Both the position numbers and the translations under genes were made by a program. A stretch of DNA of 64,000 nt. Origin: Tritonibacter horizontis. GTDB taxonomy: Bacteria > Pseudomonadota > Alphaproteobacteria > Rhodobacterales > Rhodobacteraceae. Numbering within the stretch: the stretch's first letter is position 1; every line of letters begins with the position of its first letter. Shown piece after piece: positions 8,362 to 16,087 of this stretch. Location of the stretch: positions 1 through 64,000 of the forward strand of contig NZ_LPUY01000128.1 in assembly GCF_001518015.1 (NCBI RefSeq), in the 5' to 3' direction. The notes below the pieces were generated by a model. The model worked only from the letters and a program-made list of their open reading frames with translations, made no database searches and was not told the origin of the DNA.

Positions 8362-9642
8362 TCACGCCGCCTGCCCACTGAGCCTACCATAGAAGCTGCG
8401 CTCGAGATGCAGCTCCCCTGCCCCGGCTTTCTCTACCATGCCCCGCAGATAGCCGCCCGGCGAGGCAACCTCGCCCGCACTGTGCTTCTCAAAGACGAGG
8501 GCAAACGCGGCCGTGGCCACCTGGGTGCCCATTCGGTCCTGCGCCACGTTCCAGGCATGCTCAGAGATCCCGATCATCGGCCTGAGTTGACCGGCAACCC
8601 GGTGCAGATCGCCCCAATCCTTGAGGAATCCACCCAAATTCCGCGCCCAGGACGCGAATTCCGGACAGGCCTGCATGATTGTCGGCAGGTCGAGCGCTGT
8701 GCGCTTCTTGCGCACCTCGGCAACCCAGTCTTCCAGCTCCCTATCAACCCGCTCTTCCGGTGGCGCATTGGGCACCACACCCGCCGCTTCCTCTTTTTCA
8801 GAGGAATTACTAGTTACAGGATCAAGTTGATTTGTAATTAGTATATGAGGTTCGGAAATGACCTCCCTGGGGTTCATTTCTTGAGTCTTCTTCGTGACTT
8901 GGGTATCGTTATTACCGGTGTTTTCCACAGGTTTCGCCGCGCCCGTCGCTTTGAGATAGGCCGCCTCAACCCGTTCCTGGAGTTCCTTGAACCATGTGAG
9001 CAAGCGCACCAGCTGTTCGGACGCTTCGTGTCGGCGCGGTAGCCGGTCGAGAAGCTCCTCGAAAAGCCCCGTGAATTGCCTCCAGGGCCCACGCAGCGCG
9101 CTGCTGAGAGCTGCCTCGATCCGGGCTCGGATCATCCGGCGCGCCACAGTGATCTGGCGCTTCAGGCGCTGGCAGAGTTCGCGCTCGGCCTGCAACTCGG
9201 TATGAAGTCCCTCGAACTCCTCGACACGGGCGGAAAGCGGTGACAGATCGAAGCCATAGGCCTCGACGATACGCCCCTCAGCGTCCCTGCGGCCCCACCG
9301 CTTGCCATTGGGGCTATCCTGGAAGGAGATCACGCCGATCTCAGCAAGACGCCGCGCGTGGCGCTTGAGGGCCGATAGCGAAAAGCCCGTCTGCTCCATT
9401 AGATAAGCGTTCGACGCCCAGACGATCGGACGCTGCCCCTCCTCCCAATCCTGGGCCTGCGTGAAGGCCCCGAGCGTGTCGAGGAGCATCATGTCGCCGG
9501 CTTTCAGGCCGATATGTGCCCCCACGCGCTTGAGTGCCACGAAGGCCCGTGTTTTGGGTATTGCTACCCGTTCACCGGCTTGGGCAAGTTGCTCAGCAAC
9601 CCCAAGACCCGGTGTCGGCTTGCGCCAACCTGTATGTTTCAT
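8362..9642 (-). CDS. repC: Plasmid replication initiator RepC
   Basis: A 426-residue RepC, the initiator of repABC replicons, which binds the origin inside its own gene. The N-terminal half (GLKAGDMMLLDTLGAFTQ, QTGFSLSALKRHARRLAEIG) is the winged-helix DNA-binding region. A linker follows, then the conserved C-terminal domain (QLRPMIGISEHAWNVAQDRMG). The linker DNA at 8807-8846 is strikingly A/T-rich and is the origin candidate. Translation is probably controlled by the repB-repC spacer: the Shine-Dalgarno GGAGG (9655-9659 on this strand) is locked in a hairpin and an antisense RNA is encoded opposite. It is the last gene of the repABC operon. Confidence 0.97.
   Translation of the reverse strand: MKHTGWRKPTPGLGVAEQLAQAGERVAIPKTRAFVALKRVGAHIGLKAGDMMLLDTLGAFTQAQDWEEGQRPIVWASNAYLMEQTGFSLSALKRHARRLAEIGVISFQDSPNGKRWGRRDAEGRIVEAYGFDLSPLSARVEEFEGLHTELQAERELCQRLKRQITVARRMIRARIEAALSSALRGPWRQFTGLFEELLDRLPRRHEASEQLVRLLTWFKELQERVEAAYLKATGAAKPVENTGNNDTQVTKKTQEMNPREVISEPHILITNQLDPVTSNSSEKEEAAGVVPNAPPEERVDRELEDWVAEVRKKRTALDLPTIMQACPEFASWARNLGGFLKDWGDLHRVAGQLRPMIGISEHAWNVAQDRMGTQVATAAFALVFEKHSAGEVASPGGYLRGMVEKAGAGELHLERSFYGRLSGQAA
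8807..8846. other. Candidate replication origin (AT-rich segment within repC)
   Basis: A 40-bp A/T-dominated island in an otherwise G/C-rich gene, with an inverted repeat CTAGTTACA (8810-8818) against TGTAATTAG (8833-8841), 8 of 9 positions complementary. In studied repABC plasmids oriV lies in an AT-rich part of repC with imperfect dyad symmetry, which this matches in position and character. Confidence 0.55.
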
Positions 9643-9654
9643 GCCTGTTTCTCA

Positions 9655-9672
9655 CCTCCGGTTAGTTGGAGG
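9655..9672 (-). promoter_or_regulatory. Hairpin masking the repC Shine-Dalgarno
   Basis: On the repABC mRNA (minus strand) CCUCC (9672-9668) can pair with the repC Shine-Dalgarno GGAGG (9659-9655) across an 8-nt loop (AACTAACC). The ATG follows 12 nt after the GGAGG. This is the known inhibitory fold of repABC leaders. The long inverted repeat 9671-9684/9784-9798 overlaps the left arm by 2 nt and would compete with it. Confidence 0.75.
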
Positions 9673-9684
9673 CAAAAGAAAGCC
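9671..9684 (-). repeat. Long-range inverted repeat, repC-proximal arm
   Basis: GGCAAAAGAAAGCC, complementary to GGCTTTTCTTTTGCC at 9784-9798 apart from one extra base. The 99-nt segment between the arms contains the antisense RNA gene. Pairing of the arms in the mRNA would break the hairpin that hides the repC Shine-Dalgarno; antisense RNA binding would prevent that pairing. Confidence 0.7.
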
Positions 9685-9706
9685 GTTCGCTCAAAAGCGT
9701 TCGTCG

Positions 9707-9735
9707 TTGACAGTGATTCGTGGGAGAGGTATCTT
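9707..9735 (+). promoter_or_regulatory. Promoter of the repABC antisense RNA
   Basis: TTGACA at 9707-9712 and TATCTT at 9730-9735 with exactly 17 bp between them, reading opposite to repABC. It is followed 25 bp later by a strong terminator, so it should drive a transcript of about 55 nt starting near 9741. Confidence 0.8.
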
Positions 9736-9740
9736 CTAAG

Positions 9741-9795
9741 CGACCAAACTTTTCAGATTAGCTCTCAGGCCACACTGCTTGGGGGCTTTTCTTTT
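9741..9795 (+). ncRNA. repABC countertranscript RNA (ctRNA)
   Basis: A short antisense RNA in the repB-repC spacer, defined by a near-consensus promoter (9707-9735) and a rho-independent terminator (9761-9795). Such ctRNAs repress repC translation and set copy number and incompatibility in repABC plasmids. Here the 5' part is nearly all single-stranded, with one hairpin that doubles as terminator, which is the usual form. The exact start is estimated. Confidence 0.8.
9761..9795 (+). terminator. Rho-independent terminator of the ctRNA
   Basis: GCTCTCAGGC (9761-9770), loop CACACT, GCTTGGGGGC (9777-9786): ten consecutive pairs counting G-U, followed by TTTTCTTTT. The same hairpin can form the target loop in the mRNA. 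Confidence 0.8.
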
Positions 9796-9798
9796 GCC
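9784..9798 (-). repeat. Long-range inverted repeat, repB-proximal arm
   Basis: GGCTTTTCTTTTGCC on the plus strand; it pairs with 9671-9684 in the repABC mRNA. It overlaps the ctRNA terminator T-tract, so ctRNA binding and arm pairing are mutually exclusive. Confidence 0.7.
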
Positions 9799-9802
9799 TA
9801 GA

Positions 9803-10798
9803 TCATTGTTCCGATTGCTCCTCTTTTGTCGCGAGGAAATCGCTGTAGAGCTGATCCAGTCGACCGGAGAGAAAGTCCCCGAACTCGGTTGAATCTTGCG
9901 CCGTTAGCGAAATACTGAATGCCTTACCGGACCGCCCGATGACGCCTTTGATGCGGCCTTTGCCGGCGGTCCAGGTGCGTTTTTTGGGCGCAGCGCGTGC
10001 TTTACGGCGCTTCGGCGCCCTGCCGGCTTCTGCCAGTTTGCTGTGCAAGAACTCGAAGCGAGCATCACTATCGAGATGCTGAAACCCGTCAAACTCCAAG
10101 GCTTCTTTCAGGATCTTGTCATTCGCGGGCTCCAACGCCAGCTTTTTGAAATCCTCCCAACGATCCCGTCCGATCTGCTTGGCTGGGCCAATCTGCTCGA
10201 TAACGTCCCGCGGAACGTTCTGAGCCACTGAGAGCATGCGCGAAAGCAGTGTCCCATCAATGGTCAACGCAGCTTGGATCACATCCTTTGCCTGCCCCAT
10301 ATCCAAGAGATTCTTCGCGAACAGCGCCTTCTCGATGAACGAGAGATCTGCGCGCGCCGTATTTTCCTGCCCTTGAGCAAGAATGTGCGCCACATCGTCC
10401 ATTGGTTTGACAACAGCGCGAACCTTACGGTTGAGCGCCGATGCAACTCGCACGCGGCGATGCCCGAAGACAATCATATAGCGGCCGTCTAATTCCGGAT
10501 GCGGGCGAAGCAATACTGGTGTGTCCTGGCGGCCGGCAGCGATCGATGCCTTCAGTTCATCGAACGCCTGGTCGTCATCGCTGAGGCGATCCGAGACAAA
10601 GGACACGTCGATCAATTGTGGATCGATCTCCACAATCGTTTCCCCTTCGAGGAGACGCTTCGAGTTCTCCGCGAGGCTGTCGATTGAAACTTTCATCGAC
10701 TTCGAAGCACCGCGCATTGCGTATCCAGAGCGGCCAGAATCCTTGGGTTGCTCCGGGGAACCGCTCATGACGCTTTTCAGGAGGTCTTTCCGAGCCAT
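9803..10798 (-). CDS. repB: Plasmid partitioning protein RepB (ParB family)
   Basis: A 331-residue RepB, the centromere-binding partner of RepA. The ParB/Srx N-terminal domain shows VFGHRRVRVA near residue 114 and the box QGQENTARADLSFIEKALFA; a helix-turn-helix region follows (TIDGTLLSRMLSVAQ). The C-terminal part (RTWTAGKGRIKGVIGRSGKA) is the RepB dimerisation and tail region. The start is the ATG at 10798, with GGAG 8 nt upstream. Two copies of a 16-bp repeat that may be its binding site lie just upstream in the repA-repB gap. Confidence 0.96.
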   Translation of the reverse strand: MARKDLLKSVMSGSPEQPKDSGRSGYAMRGASKSMKVSIDSLAENSKRLLEGETIVEIDPQLIDVSFVSDRLSDDDQAFDELKASIAAGRQDTPVLLRPHPELDGRYMIVFGHRRVRVASALNRKVRAVVKPMDDVAHILAQGQENTARADLSFIEKALFAKNLLDMGQAKDVIQAALTIDGTLLSRMLSVAQNVPRDVIEQIGPAKQIGRDRWEDFKKLALEPANDKILKEALEFDGFQHLDSDARFEFLHSKLAEAGRAPKRRKARAAPKKRTWTAGKGRIKGVIGRSGKAFSISLTAQDSTEFGDFLSGRLDQLYSDFLATKEEQSEQ

Positions 10799-10855
10799 CA
10801 AGCAATCTCCTTTTCGTCAGAATCCAACCGACGCGCACCAAACATTTCGACAGTT

Positions 10856-10871
10856 GCACGGCTGTCAAAAC
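10856..10871 (+). repeat. Partition-site candidate repeat 1
   Basis: GCACGGCTGTCAAAAC between repA and repB. Identical 16-mers occur at 10881-10896 and 12384-12399. Its outer parts (TTG...CAA on the reverse strand) are symmetric, but the centre is not a perfect palindrome. repABC centromeres are often located in the repA-repB gap. Confidence 0.65.
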
Positions 10872-10880
10872 TGGCGCTCT

Positions 10881-10896
10881 GCACGGCTGTCAAAAC
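10881..10896 (+). repeat. Partition-site candidate repeat 2
   Basis: Second exact copy of GCACGGCTGTCAAAAC, 25 bp (about 2.4 helical turns) from copy 1 and in the same orientation, in the repA-repB spacer. Confidence 0.65.
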
Positions 10897-10901
10897 CACA
10901 G

Positions 10902-12113
10902 TCATTCTCGCCCCCAAGCCTTGTGGATCAGCTCTGCGATCTCGTCGTTCACGTCGTTCAAAGAAGTGACAGCGCGATCATAGGTGGTCCGGACGAACTG
11001 CGACCGCTCGACTTCATAGAGCGTCTGCTTCGTGATCCCTGCGTCGGATATCGCGGTTGATTTCAACACCGGAGCCGAAAGCATCTGATTTGGAAACATT
11101 GCCTGGAGGAACCCGACCATCTGCTTTTGGGGGCCGTCCGTCGGTTCAAATCGCGTTACCAGGTAACGGAACCACTTCAGGCGCATGTTTGCTCCAGCGT
11201 CTCGGATCGTCTTCATGATCCCGCCCAACATCAGAAGAAACTGGCTCATCGACATGACGTCCAGCATCTGAGGATGGACGGTCACAATCACCGAAGATGA
11301 GGCCGTCAGAGCGGTGAGCGTCAGGTAGCCCAACTGAGGGGGGCAGTCGATTACGACCACATCATAGCGCTCATCGACCTCGCCGAGCGCTTTGGATATC
11401 CGAGTGAAGAAGGTTCGGCCCTCATGGGGGTCCCTGCTCGTCAGTGCAACCGGGGTATCATATTCGTACTCTTGCAGTTCGAGGCTTGCCGGAACGATAT
11501 CCAGATTTGGAAAGTTTGTCGGTCGGATTACTTCGGAGATGGGCTTGCGCTCGTCATCATACCGGAGTGTCTCATAGAGCGATGGCACGTTGTCGAGTTC
11601 AGGCTGAATACCGTGCAAAGCTGTCAGCGAAGCTTGAGGATCCAAGTCGATCGCAAGAACGCGATGCCCCTTCAGCGCCAAATGCTGAGCGAGATGAGCT
11701 GCGGTGGTGGTCTTTCCGCTGCCCCCTTTGAAGTTCACGACAGACACAACGTGCAACTCTTCGCCAGGCTGTCGGTAGGGCACATATCGACGCTTGCCGG
11801 GCCGACCATGTTTGTCCAGATAAGCTCTCAGCTCGAGCATCTGCTCCGCAGAGTAGCTACGCCTTCCGGATGACGACGTTTCAGGCTCGGGGCCTTTGCC
11901 CTCGAGGTGAAGCTTCTTGATGGTCGACTGGGTTACGCCAAGATAGTAGGCAACCTCCGCCAGCGAAAACTGACGTAGACCTTTCTGGGCATCTGGAGGA
12001 TACTGTTCCTGCCGCAACATATTGAGACGGTCAGAAATCAACTCTCCCTGCTGAAGGATGATCTCGTCGAAGGGTTGATCCTTCGTATCAGCCGTAAATG
12101 ACCTATCTCGCAT
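10902..12113 (-). CDS. repA: Plasmid partitioning ATPase RepA (ParA family)
   Basis: A 403-residue Walker-type partition ATPase. The N-terminal helix-turn-helix (FSLAEVAYYLGVTQSTIKKL, near 50-70) binds the repABC operator for autorepression. The deviant Walker A (FKGGSGKTTTAAHLA) lies near residue 127 with its signature lysine, and the Walker B-like strand is DVVVIDCPPQLG. Length is normal for the family. It is the first gene of the operon, 103 bp ahead of repB. The 5' leader contains a small hairpin (12131-12147) and, farther upstream, a third copy of the partition repeat. Confidence 0.97.
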   Translation of the reverse strand: MRDRSFTADTKDQPFDEIILQQGELISDRLNMLRQEQYPPDAQKGLRQFSLAEVAYYLGVTQSTIKKLHLEGKGPEPETSSSGRRSYSAEQMLELRAYLDKHGRPGKRRYVPYRQPGEELHVVSVVNFKGGSGKTTTAAHLAQHLALKGHRVLAIDLDPQASLTALHGIQPELDNVPSLYETLRYDDERKPISEVIRPTNFPNLDIVPASLELQEYEYDTPVALTSRDPHEGRTFFTRISKALGEVDERYDVVVIDCPPQLGYLTLTALTASSSVIVTVHPQMLDVMSMSQFLLMLGGIMKTIRDAGANMRLKWFRYLVTRFEPTDGPQKQMVGFLQAMFPNQMLSAPVLKSTAISDAGITKQTLYEVERSQFVRTTYDRAVTSLNDVNDEIAELIHKAWGRE

Positions 12114-12130
12114 CCGCCTGCCCTCTAAAT

Positions 12131-12147
12131 ATCGCTTTTTCAGCGAT
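12131..12147 (-). promoter_or_regulatory. Inverted repeat in the repA leader
   Basis: ATCGCT (12131-12136), 5-nt spacer, AGCGAT (12142-12147), ending 17 bp before the repA start codon (12113). It could be a RepA operator half or an mRNA hairpin near the ribosome-binding site. Confidence 0.4.
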
Positions 12148-12383
12148 TTCGCTCTTTAAAGTGTCATCTACACGGAAAAATGAGTCTTAACAACGATTTT
12201 CACCCAGAGGTTCGAACCCACTCGATGCACTAGGCGGTTTAGATGCGGCGACAACCTGTAGCGATCACGGAACACCGCGACTCAATATATAGGGACAATA
12301 GCGACATCTTCGACGCAGATATTGGGTCATGTCTCGCGGCGATGCCTCTGTAACCATCTGTTTTATATTGAATTTATGCGACT

Positions 12384-12399
12384 GCACGGCTGTCAAAAC
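12384..12399 (+). repeat. Partition-site candidate repeat 3, upstream of repA
   Basis: Exact third copy of GCACGGCTGTCAAAAC, 270 bp upstream of the repA start and in the same orientation as the pair at 10856 and 10881. Copies 2 and 3 also share the two preceding bases (CT). Confidence 0.6.
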
Positions 12400-12607
12400 A
12401 CATGCAGATCTAGGACTCGAAACGCCCGACAGTACCTCGAAGCCTAGGGTGCCAAAACGAACAGTATCGGCCGGGCCTTACAAACGGACTATGATCATTT
12501 GCTGCCGTTCCACTCTTCAATCACGGCAGACCAACATATAACCAAGTCGCTTCAGGGGCATAGAAGGCAGCGGAAATCGGCTGGGTTGCCCCAGCCGATT
12601 CTTTGCG

Positions 12608-12946
12608 TCACGCGGCGTCTTTGGGACCCCAGGGGATGACGGCCTGCAGGGACAGATCGTCCTGGTTCGCGGCCTTGCCGAGGTTGGCGTTGAAACCGTG
12701 GTCGCGGATGGTCAGCGTGTAGTAGTCGGCGCCGGTCTCCTTGTTCTGCTTCTTCCAGATGCCGCCGCACTCGACCAGCTTGCCGCGCGGGGAGCGACCG
12801 AGGACGCGGTGCGTGGGGGCCATCGGGTTCGTGCTCGCGACGGGTTCGACCGTGATGTCGAGGTCGAAGGTCAGGGTCGAGATGGAGCCGACGCCCTTGG
12901 CGGTTTCGATGTCGGCGCTGGTGAATTTGATGCAGTTCGTGGTCAT
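12608..12946 (-). CDS. DUF736 family protein
   Basis: A 112-residue DUF736 protein starting MTTNCIKFTSADIETAKGVG and ending IPWGPKDAA. DUF736 genes are common on alphaproteobacterial plasmids and integrative elements, usually near transfer or ParB genes; the biochemical function is unknown. I place the start at the ATG at 12946 because GGAG lies just upstream, rather than at an upstream in-frame codon. A structured leader element (13016-13096) lies about 70 nt before the start. It is monocistronic on the minus strand. Confidence 0.85.
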   Translation of the reverse strand: MTTNCIKFTSADIETAKGVGSISTLTFDLDITVEPVASTNPMAPTHRVLGRSPRGKLVECGGIWKKQNKETGADYYTLTIRDHGFNANLGKAANQDDLSLQAVIPWGPKDAA

Positions 12947-12997
12947 TGCTCTTCTCCTTGTTTGCGTTGCAATGATGGTCACCTTGCAGCTGGCCAA

Positions 12998-13501
12998 GGC
13001 CCGGCCACACCGAAGGCGAAGCGCAGCGGAGAGGGGCAGGCGCCGGTCTTTTTGCCTCGCGAGGAATGACCCGCAGGGTCAGGGGAAAAAGATCGGCGAC
13101 AACCTTTGTGGACGGGACGACAGCTGCGACCAGCATGTCATGCAACTCAGACATCGGGAGAAGCGCGGTGGCCGCGAAGGAATGTGGGTGAACAGACGAG
13201 AGAGATGCCGCAAGAAGTAGGGATTGTCTTCTCGCCCATCCAAACTTCAAGACTCTTCGAAGACCAAAGCCGTCAGATCACAAATCGATGGCAACGGCAG
13301 AGCATTCGCCCATCCTTCCGTGGCATCACAGGGGCGTTTGCGTTCGCATTCGGAGATGCAGGCGTCTAGATACCATCGAGTTGCTAGACACTCATCCGCT
13401 CTGGTGCCCGACACATGGCCAGGCCTGGCTCTGAAATGCTTCGCGTGTCGCTGTTATCCTCAGACCAATGGACGTGTCCTGAGCCAGAGATCAAAACGAG
13501 G
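12998..13501. other. Intergenic region containing one structured leader element
   Basis: Apart from the hairpin element at 13016-13096 I see no gene or repeat here. Short frames in this stretch lack ribosome-binding sites and family features. Confidence 0.6.
13016..13096 (-). promoter_or_regulatory. Structured RNA element, copy 1 (DUF736 leader)
   Basis: Nested stems: outer CCGGTCTTTTT (13043-13053) with AAAAAGATCGG (13086-13096), then a G.G mismatch and three pairs, an internal conserved CGCGAGGAAT, and an inner hairpin GACCC-GCA-GGGTC (13068-13080). The flank AGCGCAGCGGAGA is shared with the copy at 16088-16172. Both stems differ in sequence between the copies yet stay paired, which is covariation evidence for an RNA or DNA structure. 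It sits in the leader of the DUF736 gene. Confidence 0.7.
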
Positions 13502-14674
13502 TCATAGCGCGCTCAGTAACTCGATTGCATGTGCCAGTGGTAACGCTCGAATGTCCTTCGCGACGGGGACCTCATGCTCACCCGCATAGACCAGGAGCTT
13601 TCGGTTGGCTCCAATGTCCTCGGCCCCTGTGTGAAATCCTCTCGAAACCTTTGGTGCAGTCGTTCGTTTGATCTCAACAGCCCAGATGTCACCGCTTGGC
13701 AAACGCAAAACCAAGTCGAGTTCAGCACCGGCCGAAGTGCGATAGAAGAAAGGTTCGGTGCCTAAAGGGGCGGCAGCAAGAAGCGCCTCGATACAGAACC
13801 CCTCCCAACTGCCACCGACGACCGGATGCCCGAGCAAGCCCTCTGTCGTGCCGATGCCCAACAGCGCATGCACGATCCCGCTGTCTCTCACATAGACCTT
13901 TGGCGATTTCACCAGACGCTTGCCGACATTCTCGTGCCAGGGCTGCAGGCGTCTCACCAACATGAGATCGACGAGCAGATCGAGGTAGCGCCCAACGGTC
14001 TGGCCGGACACGCCCAATCCCTCGGCAAGGGCAGCGGCGTTCAGAAGGCCGCCCTGGACATGCGCAAGCATCGTCCAGAACCGCCGCAAGGTCGCTGCCG
14101 GAATCCGAGGTCCGAGGGCAGGGATGTCTCGCTCCAGATAGGTGCGCAGGAAGTCCAGACGCCAGTCCATACTTGCCCGATCGCTCGCGGCCTGAAAGCT
14201 GTCGGGAAAGCCGCCGCGCAGCCAGAGCAAGTTTAACTGATCGGCCCCCACCTCGTCAGGCTGCAAGGGGGGCATTTCAACATATCGAACACGACCGGCG
14301 AGGGATTCCGCCGTTTGGTGCAAGAGGATATTGGAAGCCGATCCCAATAGCAGGAACTGTCCCGTCCGAAACCCGGCCCGCCGACGCTGATCGATCTGGC
14401 CGCGCAAAGTTTTGAAGAGGTCAGGCATCTGCTGCACCTCGTCGAGGATGACGAGTTTGCCCGCCTGTTCGTCCAGATAGAGATCTGGTTCAGTCAGGAT
14501 TTGCCTGTCCGCCTCACGCTCAAGGTCGAGATAGACAGATGGGCGCTCTGATGCGATGTCGAGTGCAAGTGTTGTCTTTCCGACCTGTCGGGGGCCGAGA
14601 AGGACCACAGCCGCTTGGCTCTCCAAGGAAGACTGAACGAATTGTTGGGTCTTGCGTTTGTACATACCTTGCAA
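13502..14674 (-). CDS. AAA_14 / DUF4143 ATP-binding protein
   Basis: A 390-residue AAA_14-DUF4143 protein. Walker A is LLGPRQVGKTTLA near residues 25-37, Walker B LVILDEVQQMPDLF near 73, and sensor LLLGSAS. The C-terminal DUF4143 domain ends in a PD-(D/E)xK-like strand (AELDLVLRLPSGDIWAVEIK), where the E and K fit a nuclease-fold core. These proteins are frequent and often mobile in bacteria, sometimes discussed as stand-alone addiction or defence factors; function is unproven. It is divergent from the neighbouring HTH gene and unrelated in strand context to the backbone operon. Confidence 0.85.
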   Translation of the reverse strand: MQGMYKRKTQQFVQSSLESQAAVVLLGPRQVGKTTLALDIASERPSVYLDLEREADRQILTEPDLYLDEQAGKLVILDEVQQMPDLFKTLRGQIDQRRRAGFRTGQFLLLGSASNILLHQTAESLAGRVRYVEMPPLQPDEVGADQLNLLWLRGGFPDSFQAASDRASMDWRLDFLRTYLERDIPALGPRIPAATLRRFWTMLAHVQGGLLNAAALAEGLGVSGQTVGRYLDLLVDLMLVRRLQPWHENVGKRLVKSPKVYVRDSGIVHALLGIGTTEGLLGHPVVGGSWEGFCIEALLAAAPLGTEPFFYRTSAGAELDLVLRLPSGDIWAVEIKRTTAPKVSRGFHTGAEDIGANRKLLVYAGEHEVPVAKDIRALPLAHAIELLSAL

Positions 14675-14794
14675 TTACTCCACGATACGGAAGATTTGCA
14701 AGGTTAATCTTACCTACGGCCATAGCTAGTTGCTCAAGCCGAAGTATCTTACTACCCCAGCAAAACAGCCGTGGCCAAGGAGCATCGACGCAAA

Positions 14795-15088
14795 ATGAGG
14801 GCATTCAAATCCGTATCCAAGGGCCTGAAAGAGGCGCTGGCCTTCGCAGATGGCGATGTGGAAGGCGCGAAGGTGCATGAAGTTTCCGTGGCGGAGGTCG
14901 ATGTCGCCGAAGTCCGGCAACGAACAGGCCTGTCCCAGGCGGAATTTGCCAAGAGCATTGGCGTCGCGAAAGGTACGCTCCTGAACTGGGAACACGGGCG
15001 CCGGCACCCGACGGGCCCTGCACAGGTTCTACTCGCCCTGATCGCCAAGAATCCTTCTGTCGTGCAGGACCTTTTGCGCGGGGCGTGA
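14795..15088 (+). CDS. XRE-family HTH regulator, antitoxin-like (NadS/HigA type)
   Basis: A 97-residue protein with a C-terminal helix-turn-helix (VRQRTGLSQAEFAKSIGVAK, then NWEHGRRHPTGPAQVLLALI) as in HigA/NadS antitoxins, whose N-terminal region normally neutralises a RelE-type toxin. I chose the ATG at 14795, preceded by AAGGAG, although an in-frame GTG at 14771 exists. No toxin gene lies upstream (96 bp to the divergent AAA_14 gene) or downstream (convergent DUF2493 gene), so it is an orphan. Confidence 0.75.
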   Translation: MRAFKSVSKGLKEALAFADGDVEGAKVHEVSVAEVDVAEVRQRTGLSQAEFAKSIGVAKGTLLNWEHGRRHPTGPAQVLLALIAKNPSVVQDLLRGA

Positions 15089-15096
15089 ACCGGGGC

Positions 15097-16008
15097 CTAA
15101 GCCCCGATCCTCTTGATGCGGATCCCGAGCTTGCGGGCCTTGTCGACGATGTTCTCGGTGATGCCCGAACCGGGGGTGGCGATCAGGCCCTGCGGCATGG
15201 TCTCGAGCATCTTGTCGTTGCGCTTGAAGGGGGCGGCCTTGCCGTGGCTTTTCCAGTCGGGTTTGAAGACCACCTGGGTGATCCCACGGGTATCTGCCCA
15301 GCGGGCCGCGATCATCTCGGCTCCCTTGGGCGTACCGCCGTGCAAGAGCACCATGTCGGGGTATTTGGCGTGGGTTGCATCGAGGACGGACCATATCAGA
15401 TCGTAAGCCTGATAGTCCCCGCCCGAGAAAGCGATCCGCGTGCCTTCGGGGCAGTGCACCTCGGTCTCCTTGCGGCGCTTGGCCGAGAGATAGGCCCGGC
15501 TGTCCACCACGGCGGAGGTCAGGCCGCGATGCGAGACGCGTGAACCGGTGCGGGGCAGCCAAGGCGAACCGGTGGCGGCCGAGAAGTGGTCCACGGCCAG
15601 ATCGCGCATCTGTTCGAAGGCGTCACGATGGTCCCAGAGCTTGAGCCCGATCATCTGGAGGCGCTCGAGCTCGATCGAGGCGACCTCGGAGCCGTCCTGG
15701 ATGGCGAGACTTTCCCGGACCTCGAATTCATTGTCGTCGAGGAGCTTCTGGATGTGGGCAAGCCGGCGATGGAAGATCGAGGTCAGGGACCAGAGCATCT
15801 CTTCGAGATTGTCTTCCAACTGGCTACCGTTGAGAAGGCCGATGGTGGTGTCGAAGAGGGTCGCCATGGCGAGATCGACCTCATCAGGTTGGGGCAGGGG
15901 GCGGTGATCGGTCTCGCCGGGTCCCGGTGTTGCGCCGTGAAGTGCCAGGTGGTCGAGGATGCCAGAGGTCACGCCGGTCTCCTCTTGGATGTCTGTCTGA
16001 TGGGGCAT
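15097..16008 (-). CDS. DUF2493 / SLOG-family nucleotide-sensor protein
   Basis: A 303-residue protein. Residues 1-185 are helical and plasmid-specific (HRRLAHIQKLLDDNEFEVRE). The C-terminal 110 residues are a DUF2493 SLOG domain with IAFSGGDYQAYDLIW, the phosphate-binding LLHGGTPKGAEMIAARW and GLIATPGSGITENIV. SLOG folds bind nucleotides or NAD-derived ligands. It stands downstream of the Toprim gene on the same strand across a 298-bp gap that contains the second structured leader element. An AGAGGAA ribosome-binding site precedes the ATG. Confidence 0.85.
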   Translation of the reverse strand: MPHQTDIQEETGVTSGILDHLALHGATPGPGETDHRPLPQPDEVDLAMATLFDTTIGLLNGSQLEDNLEEMLWSLTSIFHRRLAHIQKLLDDNEFEVRESLAIQDGSEVASIELERLQMIGLKLWDHRDAFEQMRDLAVDHFSAATGSPWLPRTGSRVSHRGLTSAVVDSRAYLSAKRRKETEVHCPEGTRIAFSGGDYQAYDLIWSVLDATHAKYPDMVLLHGGTPKGAEMIAARWADTRGITQVVFKPDWKSHGKAAPFKRNDKMLETMPQGLIATPGSGITENIVDKARKLGIRIKRIGA

Positions 16009-16087
16009 TGTCTGGTTCCTCTGTTTGATCTGACCCGATTTGGATGGGGCGATATCAGGACCGGCGGCGACCGGGCCGCATCCGTCA

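Larger units (their letters stand above)
12114..12607. other. repABC promoter/leader region
   Basis: No gene is visible in this stretch upstream of repA. It contains the hairpin 12131-12147 and the third partition-type repeat (12384-12399). A/T-rich stretches around 12290 and 12361 could hold the repA promoter, but I cannot place it with confidence. Confidence 0.6.
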
